Shown here: positions 1-7,212 of the stretch, piece after piece | Position numbering within the stretch: the stretch's first letter is position 1 | Layout: each line of letters opens with the position of its first letter | From: JABDDM01 sp038240295 | GTDB lineage: Bacteria; Bacteroidota; Ignavibacteria; Palsa-1295 | Assembly (NCBI GenBank): GCA_038240295.1 | Contig: JBBSDW010000021.1 | Location: 1-28,047 of the forward strand | DNA length: 28,047 bases | Reading direction: 5' to 3' | Notes under the pieces: model-generated | What the model was told of the DNA's origin: nothing | The model's input: the letters and a program-made list of their open reading frames with translations, nothing else | Databases searched by the model: none | Made by a program: the position numbers and the translations under genes

Positions 1-980
1 AGCACGCGATGCTTCTCTTCGACGCACTCTGCGCGATCGAATTTGTCCAGGGCATTCAGGGACGCACACTCGCGAAGATCAAGGAATTCACTGCGCTCAT
101 CAAAAAATATGGCGCGGTAAAAGACATGATGTCGCCGAGCGAGCTGCTTCGCTCGATGATCGACGACACGACCATTCTCTCGGAGTTAAAGCTCGAGAAT
201 ACGATGGAGTCGCTTGCGCGCTATGAGAACATCAAGGAATTCCTCTCGGCGGTCACTGAATTTTTTAGCGAACGCCCCGATGCGACGCTCGAGACATTTT
301 TGGAGGAAGTCTCGCTCGTCAGCGAGATCGATCAGGTCGATGGAACGAAGAATGCCGTGACGCTCATGACGCTTCACTCTGCGAAGGGTCTGGAGTTTCC
401 GGTTGTGTGCATCACCGGTCTCGAAGAAGGTCTCTTTCCAGGTGCGAACGCGTCGCAGGAAAAAGACCAACTCGAAGAAGAGCGGCGCTTGCTTTATGTC
501 GGCATCACGCGGGCGATGAAGAAGTGCAGCATCTTCTACACGCTGCAGCGCATTCGCTTCGGCGAACTGACGACCTCGATGCCCTCGCGCTTTATCGAAG
601 AAGTAAAGCTCTCAGGTCGCACCGAGCACATCACAAGTTTTGGCACAAAACCGCGTCAGCGCGAATCCTACGCCGACCGCGAATCAAGCTTCACGCATCT
701 GATGAACGGATCGCCGACGATCAACGGCCGCACGTTCACACGCAAACGCTCCGCGCGTCCAAGCATGGATGGTGGCGCATCGGCGAGCGAAGTCGCACAA
801 TATGAGCCTGACGCCGCCGATGCACTTCATCGCGGCACACGAGTCTTCCACGAGATCTTCGGAGAAGGCCGCATCATCGAAGTAGCAGGCCGAGGCGACA
901 AAGCAAAAGCCACCGTCGATTTCGCCGATCGCGGGCGAAAGAATCTGATGCTGAAGTTTGCGAACTTGAAGCTGCTGTAA
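1..980 (+). CDS. pcrA: PcrA/UvrD-type ATP-dependent DNA helicase, C-terminal part (5' end outside window)
   Basis: Superfamily 1A 3'-5' DNA helicase of the UvrD/PcrA/Rep group, which unwinds DNA in excision repair and in clearing replication obstacles. The reading frame is open from the first bases of the window, so the N-terminal Walker A half lies upstream. Visible are the motif V segment TLMTLHSAKGLEFP (about position 360-400) and the motif VI segment EEERRLLYVGITRA (about 476-517). The last ~55 residues (HRGTRVFHEIFGEGRIIEV onward) match the Tudor-like C-terminal domain of PcrA, which in that family binds RNA polymerase. This tail favours PcrA/UvrD over Rep. The gene converges on the next gene with only two bases between stop codons and no visible terminator. 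The family call is firm; the choice between pcrA and uvrD names is convention. Confidence 0.93.
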   Translation, partial: HAMLLFDALCAIEFVQGIQGRTLAKIKEFTALIKKYGAVKDMMSPSELLRSMIDDTTILSELKLENTMESLARYENIKEFLSAVTEFFSERPDATLETFLEEVSLVSEIDQVDGTKNAVTLMTLHSAKGLEFPVVCITGLEEGLFPGANASQEKDQLEEERRLLYVGITRAMKKCSIFYTLQRIRFGELTTSMPSRFIEEVKLSGRTEHITSFGTKPRQRESYADRESSFTHLMNGSPTINGRTFTRKRSARPSMDGGASASEVAQYEPDAADALHRGTRVFHEIFGEGRIIEVAGRGDKAKATVDFADRGRKNLMLKFANLKLL

Positions 981-982
981 GC

Positions 983-1360
983 TTATCCGTTGGTCAAGCT
1001 CAAAATATTCCCGTCCGGATCTTTGAACCAGGCGACCTTCATGTTGTCATCGCCGTAGATGTCGCCCACGAGGGGCATTGGCATATTGTCGTAGTGCTCG
1101 AAGGTGATGCCTTTTGATTTGAGATCTTTCACGATCGATTCCAACTCATCGCCTACCCTCCAGCTTACTGCGGTCGCCTTGTTCGTGCCTGCGAATTCGG
1201 ATTGATAGACATAGATGAGCGAGTCGCCGCTCTTGAACGTGAAAAGTTGATCCATCATGTTGCCCATCACTTCAAGACCGAGCGTTTCCTGATAGAACTT
1301 CTTCGCGACACTAATATCTTTCGTTGCGAGATTCGCAATCGCATCTTTTGATGATAACAT
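983..1360 (-). CDS. VOC (glyoxalase/bleomycin-resistance fold) protein
   Basis: A 125-residue single-module VOC protein. It opens with the typical first beta-alpha unit (NLATKDISVAKKFYQETLGL) and ends with the family's closing motif WFKDPDGNILSLTNG. Proteins of this size dimerise to form a metal or ligand pocket. Members include glyoxalase I, ring-cleavage dioxygenases and antibiotic-binding proteins, and sequence alone does not give the substrate. It is the last gene of the minus-strand cluster. Its ATG lies eight bases after the stop of the DoxX gene, so the two are very likely co-transcribed. Its stop nearly touches the stop of the convergent helicase gene. Confidence 0.9.
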   Translation of the reverse strand: MLSSKDAIANLATKDISVAKKFYQETLGLEVMGNMMDQLFTFKSGDSLIYVYQSEFAGTNKATAVSWRVGDELESIVKDLKSKGITFEHYDNMPMPLVGDIYGDDNMKVAWFKDPDGNILSLTNG

Positions 1361-1368
1361 GATGGGTT

Positions 1369-1785
1369 TTAGTTATGAGTTGATTTGTTGCGCATCGCGT
1401 CGATGCTCCATGGCCCGGCACCGGCTGCGGAGAGATAAAGAAAGATGAAGCAATAAAGCACAGCAGGCTGGCCGCCGTTAACCGTCGGCCATATACCTCC
1501 GGGCGCGTGTCCCTGAAAATATGCGACGGCCATTTCGCCCGCAAGAATGAAGGCTACGGGCCGGGTAAAAAGTCCGACAAGTAGCAGGAGTCCGCCAACG
1601 AATTCGAGCACTCCTGCCAATCCAATTTCGGACATCAGCTGCACCGTCCCGCCATCTGGCGGCATTCCGACAGGGATCGCGAAGAGCTTCATCGTGCCGA
1701 TCAGCATGAACATGATCGCGGCAACAATGCGGAGTACGCTTCGAAGCTCGGGTGAATAGGATTGCCACTTTTGGGTAATACTCAT
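1369..1785 (-). CDS. DoxX-family inner-membrane protein
   Basis: A 138-residue protein with about four hydrophobic segments: VLRIVAAIMFMLIGTMKLF, then GVLEFVGGLLLLVGLF with the typical TRPVAFILAGEMAVAYF, then AVLYCFIFLYLSAAG. This is the usual DoxX layout, including the conserved G-x-L-LLVGLFTRP turn and an acidic residue in the third helix. DoxX relatives act in the membrane, often beside thiol or oxidative-stress functions, but the exact reaction is unsettled for most. The start codon overlaps the stop of a 65-codon ORF as ATGA, which suggests translational coupling. It sits inside the VOC/DHFR-like cluster. Confidence 0.9.
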   Translation of the reverse strand: MSITQKWQSYSPELRSVLRIVAAIMFMLIGTMKLFAIPVGMPPDGGTVQLMSEIGLAGVLEFVGGLLLLVGLFTRPVAFILAGEMAVAYFQGHAPGGIWPTVNGGQPAVLYCFIFLYLSAAGAGPWSIDAMRNKSTHN

Positions 1786-1979
1786 ACGTTGAATTCGTTA
1801 ATGTGTGAATGGCGCGGCTCGAACCGGACCGAAATATTGACATGCCACTCACCCTCCTCTTCTTGATCTGAAAAATACGAGTCAAGGATCGAGCGAACGA
1901 GCAGCGACCTCCGAATGGCCGGGACTTGCAAAAAACGTGCAACCAGCGGCCGGCCGGTGCGAATATGTTTAAACAGCAT
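1782..1979 (-). CDS. Small overlapping ORF of unknown function (65 codons)
   Basis: I do not recognise this product. It is basic in the first half (KHIRTGRPLVARFLQVPAIRR) and acidic then mixed in the second (DQEEEGEWHVNISVRFEPR). No membrane segment or signal peptide is seen. Support comes from geometry. Its ATG lies 11 bases inside the 3' end of the upstream VOC gene, and its TGA overlaps the ATG of DoxX, so it exactly fills what would otherwise be a 183-base gap in a compact operon. It could instead be a non-coding spacer with a chance frame or a relic of a longer gene. Confidence 0.42.
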   Translation of the reverse strand: MLFKHIRTGRPLVARFLQVPAIRRSLLVRSILDSYFSDQEEEGEWHVNISVRFEPRHSHINEFNV

Positions 1980-2409
1980 CGCGAGCAGCTTCTAATGCCG
2001 CGACATCGAGCTTGCGCATCTTGAGCATCGCCTGCATGACATTGTTTGCCTTCTTCGGATCTATGTTGCCAAGCAGCTGGCCTAACTGAACCGGTACGAT
2101 CTGCCACGACAGACCATACTTATCCTTAAGCCATCCGCATTGGGACTCGCTACCTCCATCGGCAAGGAGCGCGTTCCAATAATAGTCGACTTCCTCCTGG
2201 TCTTCGCAGCTTACCATCAGCGAGATCGCTTCGGTGAACTTGAACATCGGACCACCGTTGAGCGCGGAAAACTCCTGACCATTCAGGGAAAATCTTACCA
2301 GCATCGGCGAGACCGAAAGTACATTCGCCTCTTTGAAAATGGAGACATACAAATTCATTGCCTCTTCGGCATTATTATCGAACCAAAGAAATGGTGTGAT
2401 CTTTTGCAT
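1969..2409 (-). CDS. PhnB-like VOC protein (3-demethylubiquinone-9 3-methyltransferase-type domain)
   Basis: A 146-residue VOC protein of the PhnB/'3-dmu-9_3-mt' group. The N-terminal ITPFLWFDNNAEEAMNLY and the central SLMVSCEDQEEVDYYWNAL followed by GGSESQCGWLKDKYGLSWQ are characteristic. The 3' part (DPKKANNVMQAMLKMRKLD, then a helix rich in alanine) is the usual C-terminal helix of this subgroup. Despite the database domain name there is no methyltransferase fold, and the ligand is unknown. The ATG is at the right edge of the gene, 21 bases after the upstream VOC gene's stop. Its tail overlaps the 65-codon ORF. Confidence 0.9.
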   Translation of the reverse strand: MQKITPFLWFDNNAEEAMNLYVSIFKEANVLSVSPMLVRFSLNGQEFSALNGGPMFKFTEAISLMVSCEDQEEVDYYWNALLADGGSESQCGWLKDKYGLSWQIVPVQLGQLLGNIDPKKANNVMQAMLKMRKLDVAALEAARDAV

Positions 2410-2430
2410 ATTATAGTATAAAATAACGTG

Positions 2431-2838
2431 TTATGAATTTGGCGCGAAGGACGGATCCATCCAGGTGAACTCCCAGAAATGACCGTCGAGATCCTCGAAG
2501 CCATGATTGTACATGAATTCCATTTCCATTTTAGGATTTAGAGCAGCGCCACCGGCCGCGATTGCCTTCGCGACCATTTCATCGACTGCGGCCTTGCTCT
2601 CAGACGAGAGACAGATGATCGCCTCGGTCACTTGCTTCGCATCTGCGATCTTTTTCTTGATGAACGTCTGAAAAAACCTCTCGACGAGGAGCATTACAAA
2701 GATATCTTCCGAGATGATCATACATGCTCCATTCTCATTCTCGAATTTGGGATTGAATGAGTATCCAAGCGCTGTGAAGAATTCTTTCGATCGAGCGAGA
2801 TCCTTCACGGGCAAGTTTAAATATATTTGAGTCGCCAT
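2431..2838 (-). CDS. VOC family protein (lactoylglutathione lyase-like)
   Basis: A 135-residue VOC protein starting IYLNLPVKDLARSKEFFTAL and ending GFEDLDGHFWEFTWMDPS, both family hallmarks. It closely resembles the VOC protein at 6740-7150 (shared LPVKdL-RS-EFFt-LG, FVMLLVE-FF-TF, FEDLDGH-WE--WMDP). The two are therefore paralogues placed in two separately regulated operons of this window. The ligand is unknown. It lies in the minus-strand cluster between two PhnB-like genes with short gaps (37 and 21 bases), consistent with one transcript. Confidence 0.9.
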   Translation of the reverse strand: MATQIYLNLPVKDLARSKEFFTALGYSFNPKFENENGACMIISEDIFVMLLVERFFQTFIKKKIADAKQVTEAIICLSSESKAAVDEMVAKAIAAGGAALNPKMEMEFMYNHGFEDLDGHFWEFTWMDPSFAPNS

Positions 2839-2875
2839 TGTGCGTTAATAATTTCTTGTTAGGTTGTGTCGTGGA

Positions 2876-3310
2876 TTACTTTTCAGGATAGTTGTAGTTG
2901 ATCATCCAGCGGATGCCGAATTTGTCGGTGAGCATTCCGAAGTAGGCACCCCAGAATGTATCGCCGATCGGCATCATCGGATCGGGCGTCCCGCCGGCAA
3001 CAAGCGCATGATAATACTTGTCGGCTTCCTCCTTGCTCTCGCACTCGAGTTCGAGGGAGAAATTATTTCCTTCGACCATCGGGTGCCCGACTCCTTCGAC
3101 CATATCGGTTGCCTGCAAGCGGTTGCCCTTTCCGATCGGCAGTGAGATGTGCATGATTTTATCAAGCACTGATTCCGGAAGTGGTGGTCCGTTCGGTATA
3201 TCTCGAAAGTGGACGAATTCCTGGAATTCACCGCCAAAAACTGACTTATAGAAATTGAAAGCTTCTTCGGTGTTTCCTTTGAAATTGATGTATGGGTTGA
3301 GTGTTGCCAT
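2876..3310 (-). CDS. PhnB-like VOC protein
   Basis: A 144-residue PhnB-type VOC protein. Motifs visible are YINFKGNTEEAFNFYKSVFG at the start, then a Glu/Lys-rich helix (ECESKEEADKYYHALVAGG), and the closing WGAYFGMLTDKFGIRWMIN. This same order occurs in the cluster's first gene (5218-5637), so the two are likely paralogues. PhnB proteins are unrelated in function to phosphonate uptake despite their name, and most have no known substrate. The start ATG (3308-3310) follows the upstream DHFR-like gene by about 40 bases. Confidence 0.91.
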   Translation of the reverse strand: MATLNPYINFKGNTEEAFNFYKSVFGGEFQEFVHFRDIPNGPPLPESVLDKIMHISLPIGKGNRLQATDMVEGVGHPMVEGNNFSLELECESKEEADKYYHALVAGGTPDPMMPIGDTFWGAYFGMLTDKFGIRWMINYNYPEK

Positions 3311-3351
3311 TATGGTTGATAGTTTGGGTGTCAGGTGTCAAAAATTTAGTG

Positions 3352-3915
3352 CTACACAGTTCGGTAATCGAGCAGTACGTTTCCGTTTTTAAATGATCGG
3401 GTGCTTTCGAGTTTCAGGTTGATCCTCCCTTGCGTGCCTTCGAACATTGTACGTCCGTGTCCGAGGATGATGGGCCTAATGGCGATCTGGTATCGATCGA
3501 TCACGCCTGCCGGGGCAAGTTGTTCGATGATGTTGCCGCTTCCAAGTATGACGAGCGTCTTCGTTGACTCAGCTTTTAATTTCTTGATCTCGCAAATTAT
3601 GTCCCCGTTTATGACTGCGGTGTTCTCCCAGTCAGCTTTTTTCATCGAGCGCGAGAATACTACCTTCTCAGCTGAATTCATGGCGTTCGCGACAACCGGG
3701 TCCATCTCCTTCGCGGTTGTGGTGGGCCAGAAGCTCGCCATGAGGTTGTAGGTCGCTCGACCGAATACGAGCAAGCCATCCGATTTCACATTGGCTTCGA
3801 CGTAGGCATTCCATTCGGCATCGTCGTTACCGGGATGTGCCCATCTCCTGTCGGGCGTGCCATCCGAAAAATATCCGTCGATCGAGACGGTGTTGAAAAC
3901 CTGCAGTGTCGCCAT
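3352..3915 (-). CDS. Dihydrofolate reductase/RibD C-terminal-like reductase
   Basis: A 187-residue protein of the RibD-C/DHFR-like fold, which binds NADPH. The N-terminal strand LQVFNTVSIDGYFSDG, the middle LLVFGRATYNLMASFWPT, VVFSRSMKKADWENT, and the nucleotide-binding LVILGSGNIIEQL plus LGHGRTMFEG are all typical. True folate or riboflavin function is unlikely, because the genomic setting is a VOC/DoxX cluster and stand-alone members of this family have largely unknown substrates. I chose the ATG at 3913-3915; a TTG two codons upstream is possible. It directly follows the broken paralogue at 3923, with only seven bases between. Confidence 0.9.
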   Translation of the reverse strand: MATLQVFNTVSIDGYFSDGTPDRRWAHPGNDDAEWNAYVEANVKSDGLLVFGRATYNLMASFWPTTTAKEMDPVVANAMNSAEKVVFSRSMKKADWENTAVINGDIICEIKKLKAESTKTLVILGSGNIIEQLAPAGVIDRYQIAIRPIILGHGRTMFEGTQGRINLKLESTRSFKNGNVLLDYRTV

Positions 3916-3922
3916 TTCCAAG

Positions 3923-4527
3923 TTATGCCTTTGGCTTGTACGTCAGCACGACAATCCCGCAGTCGAAGGGCGTTGCTGTGACAAGGTCCAGTTTGGTGTC
4001 CTCTTTGAAGACACGCAGTCCTTTTCCGATCGCAGTCGGATTTACGAAGAGATTGAGTTGATCGATCAAGCCTGAGGTGATAAGTGAACTGACGAACTCA
4101 GATCCGCCATAGGCGATCATGTCTCCACCCGACTGCCCCTTCAACTTGTTAATCTCATTCGTCAAATCACCCTTCGCAACGGTTGTTCGAGGCCATTCCG
4201 ATTTCTCAAGTGAGCGCGAGAAAACGACCTTTGGGGTATCATTCATCTTCTGCGTGAAGGCATTAAAGACTTGTTGCTCGCTCGCACTCATTTTATCACC
4301 AGTGCCGTCAGTGCTCTCCTGTTTTCCTGCGGCAGATTCCCAGTACGGGATAAACCCTTTTGCGAGGTGGTGTCCCATGACGATGGTATCGCGACCGGTG
4401 GAGTCAGGTCGGTGACGAACTGATGCAGCTTGTCGTCCATCTTCCATTGAAGAAAATCCATCTCGCCGGCTTCGCGAGCCATATATCCATCGACCGACGT
4501 TTGTACCTGAAGTTTAAGGGTTCTCAT
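3923..4527 (-). pseudogene. Frameshifted dihydrofolate reductase/RibD-C-like gene
   Basis: Two overlapping frames make up one RibD-C-like protein. The first, from ATG 4525-4527, gives MRTLKLQVQTSVDGYMARE up to HQFVTDLT. The rest continues in another frame as STGRDTIVMGHHLAKGFIPY, then VVFSRSLEKSEWPRTTV and the NADPH-site segment MIAYGGSEFVSSL, ending at 3923. The switch occurs near 4395-4408, where joining the frames needs one extra base in the coding strand. The remaining sequence shows no other stop or decay, so the lesion is either recent or a sequencing/assembly error. A GTG start at 4564-4566 is an alternative. It is flanked by two intact members of the same family. Confidence 0.82.
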
Positions 4528-4601
4528 AATGTTCAGAGTGTTATCAATGTTTTGAGGAATGCTCACCGGTGAATCCCCATGCCAGGTATAACTTCCTCGA
4601 A

Positions 4602-5183
4602 TTATACTACTTTCAAAGGTCCTGCGAAGTTGTACGAATTGAATATGATGCCGGATGTTAATGCGTTCGTCCTGATAAGCTCGAATGAGCGGGCCGGGCT
4701 TCCTTCCGCAAAGAAGCGTTTGCCCCTGCCCAACAACACGGGATAGACGATCAGCAGCACTTCATCGGCAAGCCCATGTTCGAGCAGGGTCGATGTCAGC
4801 GTTGAGCTTCCCCAGAGGATTAGGTCCGGGCCGTCCAGCGACTTGATGCGGCGAACACCCTCCACGATGTCCGGATCAACCGCCTCGAACGGGCCCCAGT
4901 TAAGACTTTCTGGATGGTTAGTAGCGATATATTTTGTCGCCGCATTAATGCCGTCGGCCAGCGGAGAACTCGGCGCCTTTGGCCAGTAGGCCGACCAGAT
5001 ATCGTAGGTGCGACGCCCAAGCAACAGATCGAAACTCTCGCTGTGCGCGGCAAGGACTGCATCTCTGCCAGCGTCGGTCCGGTAGGGCGTGGTCCAGTTG
5101 CTGTATGGGAAATCGTTGTCATCGACGGATAGCTGGATCACGCCGTCCAGCGAGACGTGCTCGATGATCTTGAGCTTTCTCAT
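4602..5183 (-). CDS. Dihydrofolate reductase/RibD C-terminal-like reductase
   Basis: A 193-residue RibD-C/DHFR-fold protein, third of this type in the cluster. It shows KLKIIEHVSLDGVIQ at the N-terminus, LLLGRRTYDIWSAYWPK, and a nucleotide-binding stretch LILWGSSTLTSTLLEHGLAD followed by VYPVLLGRGKRFFAEG. It is more like the widespread stand-alone 'dihydrofolate reductase family protein' type than its two neighbours, so the three are probably not a simple recent tandem triplication. The ATG at 5181-5183 lies 34 bases after the stop of the leading VOC gene. Confidence 0.91.
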   Translation of the reverse strand: MRKLKIIEHVSLDGVIQLSVDDNDFPYSNWTTPYRTDAGRDAVLAAHSESFDLLLGRRTYDIWSAYWPKAPSSPLADGINAATKYIATNHPESLNWGPFEAVDPDIVEGVRRIKSLDGPDLILWGSSTLTSTLLEHGLADEVLLIVYPVLLGRGKRFFAEGSPARSFELIRTNALTSGIIFNSYNFAGPLKVV

Positions 5184-5217
5184 GATAGATTCGCGTTGTT
5201 AACGTTTGTGACGGCTG

Positions 5218-5637
5218 TCAGTTCTGAATTTTTTTGTCGAAAGTGAGCATCCAGCGGTTGCCAAATCTATCGTTCAGCACACCGAATGTTGCTCCCCAGA
5301 ATGCCGTGTTCAGTTCATGGTGAATCGAGCCGCCGTCCGATAGCTTTGCAAAGAAATCATTGATCTCCTCTTCACTGCTGCAGGTGAGCGAGAGCGCCAT
5401 GTTATTGCCCTTGTGATAGCCTTCGGGTCCGATCATGTCAGAGCCCATGAGCGTCAGCACGCCTTTTGTAAGTATCGCATGCAGGATCTGATCCTTCATC
5501 TCGGGCGGACATTGCGCTTCGATCGCGGAACCGCTGACGGTCTGCAGATCGAGATCGCCTCCGATGCAATCTCGATAAAATGTCATGGCCTCGCGGCAGT
5601 TGCCCTGAAATGTGATGTACGAATGGATCTGTGTCAT
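5218..5637 (-). CDS. PhnB-like VOC protein, first gene of the cluster
   Basis: A 139-residue PhnB-type VOC protein: IHSYITFQGNCREAMTFYRD at the start, LTCSSEEEINDFFAKLSDGG in the middle and WGATFGVLNDRFGNRWMLTF at the end. It is the promoter-proximal gene of the 5637-to-983 run. I chose the ATG at 5635-5637 over a TTG two codons upstream. A TAnnTTTG box lies at 5672-5679 on the same strand, giving a predicted leader of about 30 bases with no Shine-Dalgarno sequence, as is usual in Bacteroidota. It faces the divergent AraC-type regulator 127 bases away. Confidence 0.92.
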   Translation of the reverse strand: MTQIHSYITFQGNCREAMTFYRDCIGGDLDLQTVSGSAIEAQCPPEMKDQILHAILTKGVLTLMGSDMIGPEGYHKGNNMALSLTCSSEEEINDFFAKLSDGGSIHHELNTAFWGATFGVLNDRFGNRWMLTFDKKIQN

Positions 5638-5671
5638 AGTCAAAAAACTTTACTCTCGTTTGTTGATGATG

Positions 5672-5679
5672 CAAATATA
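5672..5679 (-). promoter_or_regulatory. Putative Bacteroidota -7 promoter element for the VOC/DHFR-like cluster
   Basis: The minus strand reads TATATTTG, a full match to the Bacteroidota -7 consensus TAnnTTTG, about 34 bases before the ATG of the first cluster gene. A matching -33 TTTG at the expected distance is not clear; a TTTG occurs only 13 bases upstream. The call therefore rests on the -7 element, the divergent intergenic setting and the identical octamer serving the opposite gene. Confidence 0.45.
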
Positions 5680-5727
5680 TCCGATTGACCATCAAAGATG
5701 TGAGTCGTAAAAACGCCATTCTTAGGG

Positions 5728-5760
5728 GTTGATTGCGACAGATCCTCTTTTGTATATTTG
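5728..5760 (+). promoter_or_regulatory. Putative Bacteroidota-type promoter of the GlxA/AraC-type regulator
   Basis: TATATTTG at 5753-5760 matches TAnnTTTG, and GTTG at 5728-5731 lies 21 bases upstream, close to the spacing of the known -33/-7 promoter. The box ends only four bases before the ATG at 5765. Transcription would then begin at or next to the start codon, suggesting a leaderless messenger. Confidence 0.55.
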
Positions 5761-5764
5761 TAGC

Positions 5765-6730
5765 ATGAAAACAATCTCGATACTCGTAACGAAAGGGGCA
5801 ACCGCACTTGGCTGCATCGAAGGTTCATTCATCGGCTTCAGCCGAGCGAACGAAGTTCTTGCGAAAATGGGAAGGCTCCCGATGTTCAACGTGCAGCTCG
5901 TCGGGCTCACGCGAGGTCCCGAGAAATACGACAAGCTTTTTAGCGTCACGCCCGACCGTGCGATCGACGAAGTGATTTCGACCGACCTTATCATCATCCC
6001 TGCTGTCAATGGGAATTGGGATGAAGTGATCGAAGCAAATCGTGAATTTTTTCCGTGGATCGTCGAACAGCACAAGGCCGGTTCCGAAGTCGCAAGTCTT
6101 TGTGTTGGTGCATTCCTGCTCGCCGCGACGGGTCTTGTCGATGGCAAGAAATGCGCAACGCACTGGATGGCGCAGAACGAGTTTCGGAAGATGTTTCCCG
6201 ACGTTACGCTCGTTTCCGAAAAAGTCATCACTGATGAAAAAGGCATTTATTCAAGCGGAGGTGCGATTTCGTTTTGGAACCTCATTATCTATTTGATCGA
6301 GAAATACGCAGGTCGCGACGTTGCGATCACGTGCGCCAAGATCTACGAGATCGAGATCGACCGCGATAGCCAGGCGCCCTTCATCATGTTCTCCGGCCAG
6401 CGCGACCACGAAGACGACTCCATAAGGAACGCGCAGGTCTTCATCGAAAGCAACTTCCATAAAAAAATAACGGTCGAGCAACTTGCGGCGATGTCCGCCT
6501 TAGGCCGCCGCACGTTCGAACGTCGCTTCAAAAAGGCGACGTCAAACACCGTTGTCGAATATCTCCAGCGAGTCAAGATCGAAGCTGCAAAGAAAAGTCT
6601 TGAGACGAGCAGAAAAAATGTGAGCGAGGTCATGTACGATGTCGGCTACACCGACACCAAAGCTTTTCGCATAACCTTCAAAAAGATCACCGGACTCTCC
6701 CCGATCGATTATCGAAATAAGTACAATTAA
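5765..6730 (+). CDS. GlxA-family transcriptional regulator (DJ-1/PfpI domain plus AraC-type HTH)
   Basis: A 321-residue regulator with two parts. Residues ~1-190 form a DJ-1/PfpI-like domain. Its nucleophile elbow is ASLCVGAFLLAATGLVDGKK, with the Cys in the expected place, followed by CATHW. Residues ~220-321 hold two AraC-type helix-turn-helices: HKKITVEQLAAMSALGRRTF and VSEVMYDVGYTDTKAFRITF, ending in the family motif KKITGLSPIDYRNKY. In GlxA relatives the first domain senses a metabolite and the second binds DNA. It is transcribed away from the VOC/DHFR-like cluster, so control of that cluster is a reasonable inference. The start at ATG 5765 gives the usual MKTISILVTKGA opening; a TTG at 5729 is less likely. 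Confidence 0.93.
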   Translation: MKTISILVTKGATALGCIEGSFIGFSRANEVLAKMGRLPMFNVQLVGLTRGPEKYDKLFSVTPDRAIDEVISTDLIIIPAVNGNWDEVIEANREFFPWIVEQHKAGSEVASLCVGAFLLAATGLVDGKKCATHWMAQNEFRKMFPDVTLVSEKVITDEKGIYSSGGAISFWNLIIYLIEKYAGRDVAITCAKIYEIEIDRDSQAPFIMFSGQRDHEDDSIRNAQVFIESNFHKKITVEQLAAMSALGRRTFERRFKKATSNTVVEYLQRVKIEAAKKSLETSRKNVSEVMYDVGYTDTKAFRITFKKITGLSPIDYRNKYN

Positions 6731-6739
6731 GCCACCCCC

Positions 6740-7150
6740 CTACTCTTCTTGAGGGTGAGCCGTTGGATCCATCCAAAGGATCTCCCATTGATGACCATCG
6801 AGGTCTTCAAAGTTGCGCAGGTACATGAAGCCATCGTCCTCCTTCGGGATGGGGGTGGTGCCTCCGGCAGTGACTGCACTCGCGATGATCTCATTCACAC
6901 GCTCTTTCGTTTCGACCGATAAGCTCACGATCGATTCGATGCTTTTTGTCGTATCGCAGATGTGCTTTGTTGTAAACGTTTTGAAAAATTTCTCTACAAG
7001 CAGCATCACAAAGCTATCGTCACCGATGATCATGCACGTGGCATGCTCGTCTGAAAAATTCGGATTGAAGTGGAAGCCGAGCTTTGTGAAGAACTCGGTC
7101 GAGCGTTGGAGGTTCTTGACCGGAAGGTTGATGAAAAATTTTGTACCCAT
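6740..7150 (-). CDS. VOC family protein (lactoylglutathione lyase-like)
   Basis: A 136-residue VOC protein: KFFINLPVKNLQRSTEFFTK at the start, FVMLLVEKFFKTF in the middle and RNFEDLDGHQWEILWMDPTA at the end. It is a clear paralogue of the VOC gene at 2431-2838. I chose ATG 7148-7150 because a GAAGAG stretch lies a few bases upstream; a GTG seven codons earlier is possible. It is the last gene of the ArsR-led minus-strand operon, 62 bases after the SDR stop, and converges on the AraC-type regulator with nine bases between them. Confidence 0.92.
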   Translation of the reverse strand: MGTKFFINLPVKNLQRSTEFFTKLGFHFNPNFSDEHATCMIIGDDSFVMLLVEKFFKTFTTKHICDTTKSIESIVSLSVETKERVNEIIASAVTAGGTTPIPKEDDGFMYLRNFEDLDGHQWEILWMDPTAHPQEE

Positions 7151-7212
7151 ATACTCTTCGTTTGATTTCACACTTTGAAAACAGCCTCTCTAACGATCGG
7201 CCACTGCTGCGT

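Noticed and set aside
4390..4410. Programmed ribosomal frameshift in the DHFR-like gene
   Set aside because: No slippery heptamer or clear downstream structure, and paralogues have no such feature.
3352..5183. Folate or riboflavin biosynthesis operon
   Set aside because: The DHFR-like proteins are stand-alone RibD-C types next to VOC and DoxX genes, with no rib or fol genes nearby.
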